DNA from: Frankia sp. RB7
Lineage (GTDB): Bacteria > Pseudomonadota > Alphaproteobacteria > Rhizobiales > Xanthobacteraceae
Length of the DNA: 64,000 bases
Direction of reading: 5' to 3'
Assembly (NCBI GenBank): GCA_030403585.1
Contig: JAUEPE010000001.1
Span: forward strand, 372,001 to 436,000
Part shown: piece after piece, positions 51,660 through 60,491 of the stretch
How the letters are laid out: each line of letters begins with the position of its first letter
How positions within the stretch are numbered: the stretch's first letter is position 1
The notes under the pieces: generated by a model
Databases searched by the model: none
What the model saw: the letters and a program-made list of their open reading frames with translations, nothing else
What the model was told of the DNA's origin: nothing
Position numbers and translations under genes: made by a program

Positions 51660-54215
51660 GGCCGGCTGAAACAGCAGCACTGCGGCAAGCGTCGTCACCA
51701 GAGAAAGTGCGAGCAGCTTGCCCATGCTGGACGTGCCTGGATGGCTCGACAGCCAGAGGCTGCCGAACGCGGTTGCCGTCGTCAGTGCACTGAAAAAGAT
51801 CGCGCGCGTCAGGCTGGTCTGAAGCAGGTTTGTTCTGCCGGACCGCCACGCCACGACATAATAGATCTTGAACGCGACGCCGACGCCGAGCAGCAGCGGG
51901 AACGCGACGATGTTGGCGAAGTTGAGCGGTAGGCCGATCAACACGCAGATCTCCAGCGTCACCGCGCCCGCGACCAGAAGCGGCACCAGCGTCATCAGCA
52001 CGTCGACGATACGGCGCAGCGTCAGCCACAGCAACAGGCCGATCACGAGCAGCGCATAGATGCCGGCATGGATGAATGCGTTCACGATGGTGTCGCCGGA
52101 TTTCAGGATCGAGACCGGGCCGCCGATGGCGGTCGGCTCGGCCGCAAGAACGGCCGCCGCGAATTTTCGTAGCGTATCGTTATCGTTGGGATCACCCTTT
52201 GGCTGAGCTTCGACGCGAGTAATGCCGTCTTTGCTCTTCCAGACGCTCACGAGGTCGGGCGGCAGTGACTTCAGGGTGACCGGCTCGGCCTGCATCGCGT
52301 TCCTGAGCTGGTCGAACACGATCTTCATCGGCGTGACGAACACGTCCTGCGCCTTGTTTCGGGTCGCCTCATCCGAATTGGCAAGCTTCTCGAGCGCATC
52401 CGCGAGCCGGCGTGAGGCGACCGCCCCGGGGCCCTTGGCATCACCTGCAGTCCGCCGCAAATTCTCGACTGAGGATTTGAGCGACTCGACGTTCTCCTGA
52501 TCCGACGGCGGCGCGTCGACCTGGTCCGGGTTGAGCGCGGGGTTCAGCACCTTGGCGCCCTGCGCGATCAGCTTCAGCTTCGGCTGCTGGTCCTCCGGCA
52601 CGAAGCTGTCGAGCGACATCACTCGCAACACTTCCGGCACCTTCTCGAGCTTCGCCTCGACCTGCTTGGCCTGCTCTTCCGACTTGACCATCACGTTGAT
52701 GGCATTGGCGCCGGTGTTCGGATCCTTGCGCAGGTCGAGGAAGGTCGCGATCGATTCCGCCTTCGGATTGCGCAGGTTCATCGGGTTGAAGTCGAACTTC
52801 ATGAAATAGAGCAGCGGCAGGCCTGCGACCGCCAGCAGCAGCGTGCCGCCAACAACCAGCACGCGGTGCTTCTCCAGGAAATGATCGAGCGGCGCCAGGA
52901 AGGCGTAGCCGACCGGCTCCTTCTCGCCGGGCGGGTTCAGCAGCTTCAGCATAGCGGGCAGTACGGTGATGCTGGAGACGAACGCCACCAGCATGCCGAC
53001 GCCGGCGATCTGGCCGAGCTCGGAAATGCCCTTGTAGTCGGTCGGCAGGAAACAGAGGAAGCCGGCGGCGGTCGCCATCGCCGCCAGCGACAACGGCACC
53101 GCGGAGCGCTTCGCCGCGAGCACGAGCGCGCCGGAAAGATCGTCGTGCTTGTAGCGCTCCGAGCGGTAGCGGACGCTGTACTGGATGCCGAAATCGACGC
53201 CCAAGCCGACGAACAACACGGCGAACGCGATCGACAGCAGGTTGAACGAGCCCACCATCATCAGGCCCGCTGCGGTCGTCAGCGCAAGGCCGACGAAGAG
53301 ATTGACAAACACCGCGAAGATGATCTTCGAGGAATGCAGTGCGAGCCAGAGGATCACAAGCACGACGACGACCGTGCCGACGCCGTTGACGACGGCACCT
53401 TCCTGGACGGTGGCGTATTCCTCGTTGGCGATCGGCACCGGGCCGGTCAGGCGCACTCGCGCCTGGTATTTGGTCGGGAACTCCAGATCAGCCGCAGCCT
53501 TGCGGATCGCGTCGGTCGCGCCTTTGCCGGGCTCCAGCGCGTTGTAGTCGAGGACCGGCTTGAACTCGATGAAGGCACGCTTGTCCGAATCCGACAGCGG
53601 CTGGTCGCTGACGAGCTCACGCCAGGAGAAGCTCGCATTGCCTTTGTTGAGCACGGTCTCGACCGTCCCTGCGATCTGGTTGAAAGGCCGCTCGGTGCTG
53701 TCGAGCTTGACCTGGCCGCGCTTGACGCCGGCGAGCCCGGTCTCCAGCGCGCCGGTCAGGCCGCGGATCGACGGATCGCCCGCCATGATCTCGATCAGGG
53801 GCGCTGCGGATTCGAACTGGCCGGTGATCTTGCCGACTTCCTCGGTCGGCAGGAACAGCAGGCCGTTCTTCTCGAAGAACTCACCAGTGCCGAGCTGCTG
53901 CATCGACTGGAAGTCGGTCTTGTTGTCCTTCAGCTTGGCAAACAGCGCATCCGCGGCTGCGGTCGCCATCTCCGGCGTCCTGGCCTCGACAACCGCGAGA
54001 ATCGTCGCGTCGCGGTCGAAGGCGCGATCGAACTGCTGGTCGCGCTGGCGCCAGTCCAGATTTTGGGCAATCAGCGAATTGATGTCGGTGTTGATGGCGA
54101 AGTGCTGGGACGTGTAATAGCCCGCCCCCACCGCCAGCAGGAGCCCGAGAACGACGACGAGGGAGGCAAACCGGGTACAGGCCCTGACGATGACAACGAC
54201 TACGCTTTGCAGCAC
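51627..54215 (-). CDS. hpnN: HpnN, hopanoid transporter (MMPL/RND superfamily)
   Basis: The protein has 862 residues from a GTG start. It has about twelve membrane segments in two groups of six separated by large periplasmic loops (first loop starts SQHFAINTDINSLIAQNLDWR, second near LRNPKAESIATFLDLRKD). MMPL-type motifs include VLFVGLGVDFGIQYSVRYR and, in the second half, FPLLLGVGVAFKIYYVVAWR. HpnN moves hopanoids from the inner to the outer membrane in Rhodopseudomonas. It lies next to ispH-hpnH and near hpnO. Its 3' end overlaps the DUF2147 gene on the other strand. Confidence 0.92.
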   Translation of the reverse strand: MLQSVVVVIVRACTRFASLVVVLGLLLAVGAGYYTSQHFAINTDINSLIAQNLDWRQRDQQFDRAFDRDATILAVVEARTPEMATAAADALFAKLKDNKTDFQSMQQLGTGEFFEKNGLLFLPTEEVGKITGQFESAAPLIEIMAGDPSIRGLTGALETGLAGVKRGQVKLDSTERPFNQIAGTVETVLNKGNASFSWRELVSDQPLSDSDKRAFIEFKPVLDYNALEPGKGATDAIRKAAADLEFPTKYQARVRLTGPVPIANEEYATVQEGAVVNGVGTVVVVLVILWLALHSSKIIFAVFVNLFVGLALTTAAGLMMVGSFNLLSIAFAVLFVGLGVDFGIQYSVRYRSERYKHDDLSGALVLAAKRSAVPLSLAAMATAAGFLCFLPTDYKGISELGQIAGVGMLVAFVSSITVLPAMLKLLNPPGEKEPVGYAFLAPLDHFLEKHRVLVVGGTLLLAVAGLPLLYFMKFDFNPMNLRNPKAESIATFLDLRKDPNTGANAINVMVKSEEQAKQVEAKLEKVPEVLRVMSLDSFVPEDQQPKLKLIAQGAKVLNPALNPDQVDAPPSDQENVESLKSSVENLRRTAGDAKGPGAVASRRLADALEKLANSDEATRNKAQDVFVTPMKIVFDQLRNAMQAEPVTLKSLPPDLVSVWKSKDGITRVEAQPKGDPNDNDTLRKFAAAVLAAEPTAIGGPVSILKSGDTIVNAFIHAGIYALLVIGLLLWLTLRRIVDVLMTLVPLLVAGAVTLEICVLIGLPLNFANIVAFPLLLGVGVAFKIYYVVAWRSGRTNLLQTSLTRAIFFSALTTATAFGSLWLSSHPGTSSMGKLLALSLVTTLAAVLLFQPALMGKPRNLRE

Positions 54216-54675
54216 GTATTTTCTTTCTAGTGTTAACAGCCTGCCGGAAACGCCCGCTGTTTATCGGAGTTCCGAAGCGAAACCTATTGCTGTTTTGGGT
54301 CGCTCTCGCGGGAACAAGGTTCGAAGTAAACGCCGGGAGACCCGTGGCAAAATCATGCGGGAGGCCGGTATAGCCGCGGAGATGAGGCGGTAAAGTGACG
54401 AAGGGGTGAGCACAAATGTCGCCGTCTTGCTCAAGCCAAGAGAAGTATTATAATACCTGATGTCAAAGCGATCCGGAACCTTGGACTCGTCCCACCTTTC
54501 CTTGTCGCCGATTTTTTGACACAAAGTGCTGTGCCTGCATGCGCCTAGGCCAAGACGGGGTGGGCGGTTACCGCGGTCGGGACACCAATGGTGCGGATAT
54601 TGCAACATTGGCTCGTATCGGGGTGCCGCCTGGGACAATTGAGCGGATTGGTGCAACTTGCGTGATGGGCGTCCA
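54216..54675. other. 460-bp divergent gap between hpnN and ispH
   Basis: The stretch must carry promoters for both hopanoid arms. A good rightward sigma-70 promoter and a 12-bp palindrome lie at 54427-54456. The remaining about 215 bp ahead of ispH would form a long untranslated leader; I see no clear riboswitch structure. ORFs at 54190-54393 and 54261-54656 overlap hpnN or the promoter and look like noise. Confidence 0.55.
54427..54456 (+). promoter_or_regulatory. Predicted ispH-hpnH promoter with palindromic -10 region
   Basis: TTGCTC at 54427-54432, a 16-nt spacer and TATAAT at 54449-54454. The -10 lies in the perfect palindrome gtattataatac (54445-54456), which might be an operator. A transcript from here has a leader of about 215 nt before ispH. 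Confidence 0.55.
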
Positions 54676-55602
54676 ATGGAAGTTTATCTAGCGCAGCCGC
54701 GCGGCTTTTGCGCCGGCGTGGTGCGCGCGATCGAGATCGTGGAAAAGGCCCTGCAGAAGTACGGCCCGCCCGTCTACGTGCGCCATGAGATCGTGCACAA
54801 CAAATACGTCGTGGAGAGCCTGAAGAACAAAGGCGCGATCTTCGTCGAGGAACTGTCCGAAGTTCCACCGAAGGCTGTCACCGTTTTCAGTGCCCATGGT
54901 GTCGCCCGCAGCGTCGAGGAAGAGGCCGCCGCGCGCGACCTTCCGGTGCTGAACGCCACCTGCCCACTGGTCACGAAAGTTCACAATCAGGGGAAGCGCT
55001 ACATCACCAAGGGCCGCACTCTGATCCTGATCGGCCATGCCGGCCACCCGGAGGTCGAGGGCACGATGGGCCAGGTTCCCGGGCCCGTTCTGCTGGTCCA
55101 GAACGTCGAAGAGGCCAAGGCCCTGGCCCTGCCGACGGATACGCCAGTGGCCTATATCACCCAGACCACGCTGTCGGTCGACGACACCAGGGACATTATC
55201 GGGGCTCTTCAGGCCAGATTTACAGATATTCAAGGCCCGGACATCCGGGATATCTGCTATGCGACACAGAACCGCCAATCTGCGGTAAGGGACTTGAGCA
55301 AACTGGTCGACGTGATCTTGGTGGTGGGCGCTGCCAATAGCTCGAACTCGAACCGGCTCCGCGAAATCGGCACTGAGGCCGGCGTCGCGAGTTATCTGAT
55401 CGCCGATGGCCGCGAGCTCAATCCGGAGTGGTTGAAAGGTGCCAGGACCGTCGGCCTCACGGCCGGCGCCTCGGCGCCCGAGGTGCTGGTGGATGACGTG
55501 ATCGAAGCGCTGCGGCGGATCGGACCGGTAACGGTCTCGGTGCTCCCGGGCCGCGAGGAAAACATCGAATTCAGGCTTCCGGCCCAACTGGCTGCAAGCT
55601 GA
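54676..55602 (+). CDS. ispH: IspH, 4-hydroxy-3-methylbut-2-enyl diphosphate reductase
   Basis: The protein has 308 residues from the ATG at 54676; a TTG at 54658 would add six. The Fe-S cysteines are C12 ([13 protein letters not shown]), C96 ([11 protein letters not shown]) and C194 ([11 protein letters not shown]). Conserved residues include H41 in [14 protein letters not shown] and H124 in [10 protein letters not shown]. IspH makes IPP and DMAPP, the last step of the MEP pathway, so it supplies the isoprenoid units for hopanoid synthesis. hpnH follows by 33 bp, linking precursor supply to hopanoid side-chain formation. Confidence 0.96.
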   Translation: MEVYLAQPRGFCAGVVRAIEIVEKALQKYGPPVYVRHEIVHNKYVVESLKNKGAIFVEELSEVPPKAVTVFSAHGVARSVEEEAAARDLPVLNATCPLVTKVHNQGKRYITKGRTLILIGHAGHPEVEGTMGQVPGPVLLVQNVEEAKALALPTDTPVAYITQTTLSVDDTRDIIGALQARFTDIQGPDIRDICYATQNRQSAVRDLSKLVDVILVVGAANSSNSNRLREIGTEAGVASYLIADGRELNPEWLKGARTVGLTAGASAPEVLVDDVIEALRRIGPVTVSVLPGREENIEFRLPAQLAAS

Positions 55603-55635
55603 CCTACCCGAATTTCAAGCCCAGAAAGAAACGTA

Positions 55636-56796
55636 ATGGCTATACCCTTCTTCAAGGAAATGCGTATCGGCGGCTATTTGCTCAAGCAGAAACTGCTTGG
55701 CCGCAAACGCTATCCGCTCGTGCTGATGCTAGAGCCGTTGTTCCGCTGCAACCTCGCCTGCGTCGGCTGCGGCAAGATCGATTATCCGGATGCGATCCTC
55801 AACCGCCGCATGACCGCACAGGAGTGCTGGGACGCCGCCGACGAGTGCGGCGCGCCGATGGTGGCGATCCCCGGCGGCGAGCCGCTGATCCACAAGGAGA
55901 TCGGCGAGATCGTGCGCGGCCTGGTCGCGCGCAAGAAGTTCGTCTCGCTCTGCACCAACGCGCTGTTGCTCGAGAAGAAGCTCGACCTGTTCGAGCCCTC
56001 GCCCTATTTGTTCTTTTCCGTGCATCTCGACGGCCTGAAGGACCATCACGACAAGGCCGTGTCGCAGAAGGGCGTGTTCGACCGCGCCGTCTCCGCGATC
56101 AAGGCGGCGAAGGCGCGCGGCTTCACCGTCAACGTCAACGCCACCATCTTCGACGGCCATCCGGCCGAGGAGATCGCAAAATTCCTCGACCTCACCGTCG
56201 AGCTCGGTGTCGGCGTCTCGATGTCGCCCGGCTACGCCTATGAGCGCGCGCCGGACCAGGCGCACTTCCTCAACCGCACCAAGACCAAGAAGCTGTTCCG
56301 CGACGTCTTTGCGATGGGCAAGGGCAAGAAGTGGAATTTCATGCATTCCGGCTTGTTCCTCGACTTCCTCGCCGGCAACCAGGAATACGAGTGCACGCCG
56401 TGGGGCATGCCCGCGCGCAACATTTTCGGCTGGCAGAAGCCCTGCTATCTGCTCGGTGAAGGCTACGCAAAGACCTTCAAGGAGCTGATGGACACCACCG
56501 ACTGGGAGACCTACGGCACCGGCAAGTACGAGAAGTGCGCCGACTGTATGGCCCATTGCGGCTACGAGCCGACGGCTGCGACCGCCGCTCTCAACAACCC
56601 TATCAAGGCGATGTGGGTGTCGCTGCGTGGCATCAGGACCACGGGCCCGATGGCGCCCGAGATCGACATGTCGAAGCAGCGCCCGGCGCAGTACATCTTC
56701 TCGGCGGAGGTGCAGAAGCGCCTCTCGGAGATCCGCAAGGATGAAGCCGCCGCCGCGCAGGAGAAGGCCGCGCGGAAGGCTTCGACCGCCGCGTAA
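55636..56796 (+). CDS. hpnH: HpnH, radical-SAM adenosylhopane synthase
   Basis: A 386-residue radical-SAM protein. The cluster motif is C38-x3-C42-x2-C45 (RCNLACVGC), with MVAIPGGEPLIH as the SAM-binding GGE-type motif. Further cysteines near the C-terminus (CTPWGMP, PCYLLGEGYA, CADCMAHCGYEPT) are typical of HpnH. It attaches adenosine to the hopanoid C30 (hopene plus SAM-derived 5'-deoxyadenosyl group), the first side-chain step. It is co-transcribed with ispH and followed by a terminator. Confidence 0.96.
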   Translation: MAIPFFKEMRIGGYLLKQKLLGRKRYPLVLMLEPLFRCNLACVGCGKIDYPDAILNRRMTAQECWDAADECGAPMVAIPGGEPLIHKEIGEIVRGLVARKKFVSLCTNALLLEKKLDLFEPSPYLFFSVHLDGLKDHHDKAVSQKGVFDRAVSAIKAAKARGFTVNVNATIFDGHPAEEIAKFLDLTVELGVGVSMSPGYAYERAPDQAHFLNRTKTKKLFRDVFAMGKGKKWNFMHSGLFLDFLAGNQEYECTPWGMPARNIFGWQKPCYLLGEGYAKTFKELMDTTDWETYGTGKYEKCADCMAHCGYEPTAATAALNNPIKAMWVSLRGIRTTGPMAPEIDMSKQRPAQYIFSAEVQKRLSEIRKDEAAAAQEKAARKASTAA

Positions 56797-56818
56797 GCGC
56801 GCAAGGCCACGACCAACG

Positions 56819-56860
56819 AAAAGGCCTGGTCGCCATCGCGTCCGGGCCTTTTGCTTTCTT
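56819..56860 (+). terminator. Rho-independent terminator after hpnH
   Basis: Arms aaaaggcctgg (56819-56829) and ccgggcctttt (56842-56852) pair with one G-T; the T run continues as ttttgctttctt. It lies 23 bp past hpnH. A very similar hairpin lies at 57652, on the far side of vapBC. Confidence 0.85.
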
Positions 56861-56925
56861 CAACTCGGCGTTTGGAAGAGCGAAGCGATGCGGCGGCTGT
56901 TTCAGTCCCGTCGCGAAGTTAAGTT

Positions 56926-57327
56926 TCACCTCGTTGACCGTGCTTCGCGCACTCCCTCATGGCCAGCCGCTTTCGCGGCCCTGACGAGCTTGCGATCGAA
57001 GGTGACGAAGGCCTCGCAATGTCCGGATCTTGTCAGATGCAGAGCATCCGCGAAATCCATTCCCTTCTCGGCAAGGTCGAGCGCCGCCGCAACCATCGGG
57101 CCGTCCTCGACCGTAACAGTCGGAAGCCCCGCGAAGACGCGAAGCGCGCGCACGACGTCCGCAGCCTGATACTCATACGCGCTTCGCAGCACCCATTCGA
57201 CTTCGAGCAGCACCGTGATAGCGGCGAAGACTTTCTCGCCGTCGATCAAGGCGCGGGCAAGTGCGGATTGCGTGGCGTGGTCCCCGGTCAGGTAGCGGAC
57301 GATCAGCTTGGTATCAATCGCGATCAT
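56926..57327 (-). CDS. vapC: VapC-type PIN-domain toxin
   Basis: The protein has 133 residues from the ATG at 57327; upstream in-frame sequence belongs to the antitoxin gene in another frame. PIN acidic residues are complete: D5 (MIAIDTKLIVRYL), E42 (VLLEVEWVL), D94 (MDFADALH) and D111 (FVTFDRKLV). PIN toxins cleave RNA, often tRNA or rRNA, when the antitoxin is degraded. It overlaps vapB by 14 bp. The pair is inserted between hpnH and hpnG inside the hopanoid cluster. Confidence 0.92.
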   Translation of the reverse strand: MIAIDTKLIVRYLTGDHATQSALARALIDGEKVFAAITVLLEVEWVLRSAYEYQAADVVRALRVFAGLPTVTVEDGPMVAAALDLAEKGMDFADALHLTRSGHCEAFVTFDRKLVRAAKAAGHEGVREARSTR

Positions 57328-57589
57328 GCCGCGGCCTGGCTTCGGCAAGAACGCTTGAGTCCATCTCTTCCAGCTTCTTCGGCTTACCTCGGCGGGCCAA
57401 GATGCCGAACACGTCCTCAGGCCGCGTCTCGGCAAAAGCCGGTGCTGGCTTCAACAGCACGCCCTCGGGGGTGTCCTCAACCGTGAGCAGCGTTCCCGCC
57501 TTCCATTCCCGCCGCCGGCGAATAGCGCCGGGCAGAATGACATGTCCTGTGGTGGAAACGGTGGTGGTGAGCTTTTCCGCGCCGGCCAT
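57314..57589 (-). CDS. vapB: VapB-type antitoxin (AbrB/MazE fold)
   Basis: A 91-residue AbrB/SpoVT-type swapped-hairpin protein. The DNA-binding half is TTTVSTTGHVILPGAIRRRREWKAGT with LLTVEDTPEGVLLKPA; the C-terminal half (RPEDVFGILARRGKPKKL) should wrap the toxin. It probably represses its own operon. It overlaps the start of vapC by 14 bp. Confidence 0.9.
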   Translation of the reverse strand: MAGAEKLTTTVSTTGHVILPGAIRRRREWKAGTLLTVEDTPEGVLLKPAPAFAETRPEDVFGILARRGKPKKLEEMDSSVLAEARPRHDRD

Positions 57590-57651
57590 TGGCTTGACGT
57601 TCCTAGTGTAAGACGAACGTAAGATAGGCGCAGACTGATTCAGCTCAAATG

Positions 57652-57686
57652 AAAAGGCCCGATCGCCATTGGCGACCGGGGCTTTT
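57652..57686 (-). terminator. Terminator hairpin after hpnG
   Basis: Stem aaaaggcccgatcgcc and ggcgaccggggctttt (one bulge) with loop att and T runs on both sides. Read leftward it ends the hpnC-D-E-shc-hpnG transcript 24 bp past hpnG. It resembles the hpnH terminator at 56819. Confidence 0.82.
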
Positions 57687-57709
57687 CTTTGTCAGCGCGA
57701 ATAAGCCGC

Positions 57710-58459
57710 TCAGGCCGCCTCGGAAACCGCGGGCTCGCTCTCCACGAGTTCCGTCCCGATCAGGAAGTCGCGGCAGCCGCGAAGCGAGCGCAGCGCGCGG
57801 TTGAAGTCGATGCCGGTCGAGACCAGCGCATGCAGCGTGCCCGGGTTGCGCACGATGCCGCGCAGGACGGCGGCGAGGTCGATCTGGCCGTTCGGCTTGA
57901 TCGCGGCACGCGCAAGCGCCGGCAGCGCGCGGTGGGCGGGGTCGCTGATGACGCGGACCGCGGCGAACGGCAAGCCGGCCTCGGCGGCGTAGGCGGCCGC
58001 GATGTGGCTTTCCATGTCGACGGCGGAGGCGCCGGTCTCGGAATGCAGCGCCGCCTTCGAGGTGCTGCCCGTGACCACTTCCTCGGCGCCGGCCAGGCTG
58101 CCACGCACGACTCGACGGCGGCCGGAGGTCAGCTTGTCGATGAGGTCGTCGCTGAGCGACAAGCCGGCCGCCCAGCGGGTATCGCCCGCGAGCACTTCGC
58201 TCGCCACCACGACGTCGCCGGAACGCAGCGTCGGGTCGAGCCCGCCAGCCACGCCGAAGGAAATAACACCGCGAATCGTCTTGGGATCCATCACCGTCAG
58301 AAGCGCGCGCAACTGGGTCGGGCTGCTGGACGAGCAAATGACCGCCATTCCGGGCCCGGCAGCAATGCGGGCCTCCTGAACCAGACCGGTCACGATCAAT
58401 ATCGGCCGCGGGTCTACGGCCTGACCCGCGGTAACATAGTCCCCCGTCCCCAAAGTCAC
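57710..58459 (-). CDS. hpnG: HpnG, adenosylhopane nucleosidase
   Basis: The protein has 249 residues from the GTG at 58459, chosen because it overlaps the squalene-hopene cyclase stop (GTGA); the open frame upstream to 58606 lies inside shc. It has the nucleoside-phosphorylase-like fold (ILIVTGLVQEARIAA, GVISFGVAGGLDPTL, SAVDMESHIAAAYAAEAGLPFAAVRVISD). HpnG removes adenine from adenosylhopane to give ribosylhopane. It is the last gene of the leftward hopanoid operon. Confidence 0.93.
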   Translation of the reverse strand: MTLGTGDYVTAGQAVDPRPILIVTGLVQEARIAAGPGMAVICSSSSPTQLRALLTVMDPKTIRGVISFGVAGGLDPTLRSGDVVVASEVLAGDTRWAAGLSLSDDLIDKLTSGRRRVVRGSLAGAEEVVTGSTSKAALHSETGASAVDMESHIAAAYAAEAGLPFAAVRVISDPAHRALPALARAAIKPNGQIDLAAVLRGIVRNPGTLHALVSTGIDFNRALRSLRGCRDFLIGTELVESEPAVSEAA

Positions 58460-60441
58460 ATTCCGACCCCTACCACCCTGCTGTTGGTGTTCCGCAAGTT
58501 CCGATACCGCGCCAGCGCCCACAGCGGGAAGAACTTCGGGTAACCATGATACCGCAGATAGAATACGCGGGGAAAGCCTGTGGCGGTATAGCGGCTCTCG
58601 TCCCACAGTCCTTTTTCGTTCTGTGTTGCAATCAGGTACTCCACCCCGCGGGCGACGGCCGGGTGATCAACCTCGCCAGCAGCCATCAAGGCAAGCAAGG
58701 CCCATGCCGTTTGCGAGGCGGTCGAAGGGGCCGGTTCCCAGCCCTTGTAGTCCAGTCGGTAGCTGACGGCGTCCTCACCCCAGCCGCCGTCCTGGTTCTG
58801 GATCGAGGCCAGCCAGTCGACCGCCTTGCGCATCATGGGATCGTTGCGATCGACCCCGGCCATGTTGAGGGCGCACAGCACCGACCAGGTTCCATAGACG
58901 AAGTTCATGCCCCAGCGGCCGTACCAGGATCCCTCCGGGTGCTGGGTCCTTCTGAGGTAGGCCACGCCATCGGCGACGTGCTTGCTGGTCTTCTCGGTCT
59001 CGCCGAGCTGCGCCAGCATCGAGACGCAGCGCGCCGTGACGTCCTCGGTCGGCGGATCGAGCAACGCACCGTGGTCGGAGAACGGGATGTTGTTCAAATA
59101 GTACTCGAAATTGTTGACCTCGAAGGAAGCCCAGCCACCATCGTCGCTCTGCATGCCCTCGATCCACTCACGCGCCCGGTCGATCGCAGCGTCATAGCCG
59201 GTCGCACCGTGTTCCCGGCGCATGCGGTCCATCGACATCACCACCACGGCGGTGTCGTCGAGATCGGGATAGTGAGCATTGTTGTACTGGAAGGCCCAGC
59301 CGCCCGGACGCACGTCGGGCCGCTTCACCGCCCAGTCGCCCTTCACCTCGAGCTCTTGCCTGGGGATCAGCCAGTCGAGACCCTGCCTGGCTGCAGGCAC
59401 CGCCTTGTCGCCTCCGGCCTCGAGCAGCGCATGTGCGGTCAGCGTCGTGTCCCACACCGGCGAAACGCAGGGCTGGCAATAGGCTTCGTCCTCGCCGATG
59501 ACGAGCAGCTTGTCGATGCCCCTGCGCGTGATCGCACGCGGCGGAAAATTCTCGTCCTTGCCGAGCGCGTCGTACATCATGACGATGTTGGCCATGGGCG
59601 GATAGATCGCACCCATGCCGTCCTCACCATTGAGCCGCTCCTCGGTAAAAGCGAGCGCCGCGTCGATCGCACGCTGGCGCAAGCTCTTCGGAAACATCGG
59701 CTCGACCACGCGCAAGATACCGTCGAGCGCGCGAAACAGCAGAAACCAGGCCATGCTCTGGTGCGGTGCCTTCGCGGTCATGCCGATCGAGCGCGGGTCC
59801 TGCAGGAAAAGCTCGTCGATGCCGACGCCCTTCGGATTCCTCGCGCGCGGCTTGAGCGCGGCCAGCACGATCAAGGGCACCATGGTGGTGCGCGCCCAAT
59901 ACGAGATCTTGTAGATGTGGAACGGAAACCAGAACGGCAGCAGCATGATCTCGACCGGCAGCACCGGGACGGCGCGCCAGGTCAGCACACCGTACATCGC
60001 AAGCGTGAAGCGCGTGAAGACGTTGCTGTTGACGGCACCGCCGCGGGCGTGGATCGCCTCGCGCGCGCGAACCATATGCGGAGCATCGATGGAATCGCCG
60101 ATCATCTTCAGCGCGAAGTAAGCCTTCACACTCGCGCTCATGTCGAACGCGCCGTCATGCACCAGTGGCCAGCCGCCATGAGCGCCCTGGATACGACGCA
60201 GATAGTTGCCAATCTTGGCCTCGAGCGGCGCATCGACCGGCTCGGCGAGATAGTGCCGCAACAGCACGTATTCTGCCGGGATGGTGGCATCCGCCTCGAG
60301 CTCGAACACCCAATGGCCGTCGGATTGCTGGAAGCCGAGGACGCCTTGCGTTGCCGACGCAATGCTCGATTCCAGGGTGCTTCCCGATTCCAATAGCCTG
60401 GATTCTTGGGCTTCGCGGCTGTTCGCGTTCACGGAATCCAT
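58456..60441 (-). CDS. shc: Squalene-hopene cyclase (HpnF)
   Basis: A 661-residue cyclase. The protonating DXDD motif is D393-L-D395-D396 (YPDLDDTAVV). Several QW repeats are visible (QDGGWGEDA, HPEGSWYGRWGM, DGGWASFEV, QGAHGGWPL). It folds squalene into hopene in one step at the membrane. It overlaps hpnG by four bases downstream; hpnE ends 50 bp upstream. The central enzyme of the pathway, intact by all motifs checked. Confidence 0.97.
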   Translation of the reverse strand: MDSVNANSREAQESRLLESGSTLESSIASATQGVLGFQQSDGHWVFELEADATIPAEYVLLRHYLAEPVDAPLEAKIGNYLRRIQGAHGGWPLVHDGAFDMSASVKAYFALKMIGDSIDAPHMVRAREAIHARGGAVNSNVFTRFTLAMYGVLTWRAVPVLPVEIMLLPFWFPFHIYKISYWARTTMVPLIVLAALKPRARNPKGVGIDELFLQDPRSIGMTAKAPHQSMAWFLLFRALDGILRVVEPMFPKSLRQRAIDAALAFTEERLNGEDGMGAIYPPMANIVMMYDALGKDENFPPRAITRRGIDKLLVIGEDEAYCQPCVSPVWDTTLTAHALLEAGGDKAVPAARQGLDWLIPRQELEVKGDWAVKRPDVRPGGWAFQYNNAHYPDLDDTAVVVMSMDRMRREHGATGYDAAIDRAREWIEGMQSDDGGWASFEVNNFEYYLNNIPFSDHGALLDPPTEDVTARCVSMLAQLGETEKTSKHVADGVAYLRRTQHPEGSWYGRWGMNFVYGTWSVLCALNMAGVDRNDPMMRKAVDWLASIQNQDGGWGEDAVSYRLDYKGWEPAPSTASQTAWALLALMAAGEVDHPAVARGVEYLIATQNEKGLWDESRYTATGFPRVFYLRYHGYPKFFPLWALARYRNLRNTNSRVVGVGM

Positions 60442-60491
60442 GTCGCTCGATTGCTCCGATAGTCGATTGAAATTGACGGAGACATTGCCCG

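Noticed and set aside
54261..54656. 131-codon leftward ORF between hpnN and ispH
   Set aside because: Crosses the ispH promoter and has no recognisable protein pattern.
58460..58606. Upstream extension of hpnG
   Set aside because: It lies inside shc; the GTG overlapping the shc stop gives the normal length.
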